A stretch of 64,000 nt of DNA, from NCBI GenBank assembly GCA_947372165.1, contig CANBSP010000006.1, positions 1-64,000 on the forward strand, in the 5' to 3' direction. Both the position numbers and the translations under genes were made by a program. This stretch comes from Actinomycetota bacterium (lineage in GTDB: Bacteria; Actinomycetota; Actinomycetes; Nanopelagicales; Nanopelagicaceae). Of this stretch, positions 63,129-64,000 are shown piece after piece. The notes beneath the pieces were generated by a model, which saw only the letters and a program-made list of their open reading frames with translations, had not been told where the DNA came from and made no database searches. Each line of letters starts with the position of its first letter. The stretch's first letter is position 1.

Positions 63129-64000
63129 CTAGGAGATAACTTCGTAGCTCTGACCCGTTGGCCCATCTTTTACAGCGATCTTGAGTGCGAGTAATTGATC
63201 GCGAAGTTCATCACTTCGACCGTAATCTTTATTAGCCCGTGCGGTTGCTCGCTGCGCTAAGAGATTTGATTGTTCTGGTGTCAGAGTGACTTCGACATCG
63301 GCGCGATCAAGTTCGAGTGCAAAGATCTGATCGAAGGCTCTAAAGATTTCAGCTCGTACCCCTGGCGCGATCGATTCATCTCGTTCGATTCGGCGCAATT
63401 CAATGGCGAGTTCGGCGGTGGCGAGATCATTCATGAGAGTTGCCGAAAGCGATCTAATGATGGCCGCGCTTTCATCCGTCGGAGTACTTGGCCCCCAATC
63501 CTTCAACTTCTTGCGCCAGCGAGTAATCGTCGCATCAGCAGCAGTAAGCGCATCCCAGGTCAGGTCGATCTGGCTTCGATAGCGATTTTCTAGGAAAGTC
63601 AGGCGTAGAGCGAGGGGATCTAAGCCACGAGCTGCGATATCTGAGACGAGAACGACATTACCGGCGCTCTTAGACATCTTCCGGCCCTCAAAGAGTAGAT
63701 GTTCACCATGGATCCAGTGTGCAACCACTTCGTAGCCGGCAGCCGCATTGGATTGTGCTCGTTCATTTTCGTGGTGAGGAAAACGAAGATCGATACCGCC
63801 AAGATGAAGATCGACGTGCCCTGCAAGAAAATGTAATGACATCGCCGAGCATTCAATATGCCATCCTGGAAAGCCGGGACCCCACGGTGAATCCCAGACC
63901 ATCTGTGTGCGATTTCCGGCAGCTTTCCAGAGCGCCCAATCGGCGTGGAATCGTTTTGCACCGTCATCGGTATATTCATATCGATGGCCAGGTTGTAAGG
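63129..64000 (-). CDS. cysS: Cysteinyl-tRNA synthetase, C-terminal part (5' end outside window)
   Basis: The frame stays open to the window edge, giving about 290 residues. It includes ALWKAA, WDSPWGPGFPGWHIECSAM with a zinc-site Cys, DLRFPHHENERAQS, and the KMSKSAGN class I synthetase loop. A helical anticodon-binding domain and the ending IAVKDGPTGQSYEV follow. The mycothiol ligase MshC is a close relative, but SPWGPG, HENERAQS and the intact C-terminal domain favour CysS. An internal ATG at 63902 is not the true start. Confidence 0.9.
   Translation of the reverse strand, partial: LQPGHRYEYTDDGAKRFHADWALWKAAGNRTQMVWDSPWGPGFPGWHIECSAMSLHFLAGHVDLHLGGIDLRFPHHENERAQSNAAAGYEVVAHWIHGEHLLFEGRKMSKSAGNVVLVSDIAARGLDPLALRLTFLENRYRSQIDLTWDALTAADATITRWRKKLKDWGPSTPTDESAAIIRSLSATLMNDLATAELAIELRRIERDESIAPGVRAEIFRAFDQIFALELDRADVEVTLTPEQSNLLAQRATARANKDYGRSDELRDQLLALKIAVKDGPTGQSYEVIS

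Noticed and set aside
63129-64000. Assignment of the right-edge gene as MshC, since mshB is adjacent
   Set aside because: The WDSPWGPG and HENERAQS segments and the full C-terminal anticodon-binding region with IAVKDGPTGQ fit CysS better than MshC.

Overview
The window reads as a piece of a streamlined, high-GC-lineage Gram-positive chromosome (Actinobacteria). The evidence is a mycothiol gene (mshB), the TetR/DUF3107 pair, an XPB helicase with its actinobacterial partner, a System II cytochrome c maturation set (ccsX-ccdA-resB-ccsA) behind a histidine phosphatase, and a menaquinone pathway beside a full 14-gene complex I operon. Base composition looks near 50 percent by eye, no spacer is longer than about 215 bp, neighbouring genes commonly overlap by 1 to 46 bp, and nucleoside uptake is prominent. 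These traits suggest a freshwater planktonic actinobacterium of the Nanopelagicales (acI) type; that placement is inference from gene content. I saw no rRNA, tRNA, insertion sequence, prophage or CRISPR array.

Layout. 1-4577: secreted Ig-like protein, DUF167 protein, an aromatic-acid-exporter-like membrane protein and an amidase. 4721-9443: clpC facing mutY-radA. 9505-14855: Cys-rich conserved protein, proC, a secreted protein, a large secreted metalloprotease and a glutaredoxin-like protein. 14864-19750: XPB helicase, M20 peptidase and a Helicase_C_3/WYL-like protein in one minus-strand operon. 19790-24888: HAD hydrolase diverging from the cytochrome c maturation operon. 24922-32589: menaquinone synthesis (menA, menE, menB, menC, menD, menF, ubiE). 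32675-48619: nuoA-N and a polyprenyl diphosphate synthase for the quinone tail. 48578-49978: RarD-like transporter and YajQ. 50021-61349: a nucleoside scavenging island. 61344-64000: DUF3107, TetR, mshB and the 3' part of cysS.

The nucleoside island is the most interesting region. A divergent ribokinase faces a Bmp-type binding protein, which is followed by a GAAA-capped hairpin and then nine tightly packed genes: ABC ATPase, two permeases, a DUF2419 (queuosine-salvage glycosylase-like) protein, a nucleoside deoxyribosyltransferase-like protein, an MFS carrier, a nucleoside hydrolase and two tandem uridine-phosphorylase paralogues. Five enzymes from four families that act on N-glycosidic bonds thus sit behind one importer. 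The DUF2419 member suggests that queuosine-type or other modified nucleosides from decaying RNA may be among the substrates.

A second window-wide signal is promoter architecture. At eleven genes a TANNNT hexamer lies exactly 6 nt before the start codon, which predicts leaderless mRNAs. Internal operon genes instead rely on ATGA, GTGA or TAATG overlaps. Between menaquinone synthesis, prenyl-tail synthesis, complex I and cytochrome c maturation, about 28 kb of the window serves aerobic respiration.
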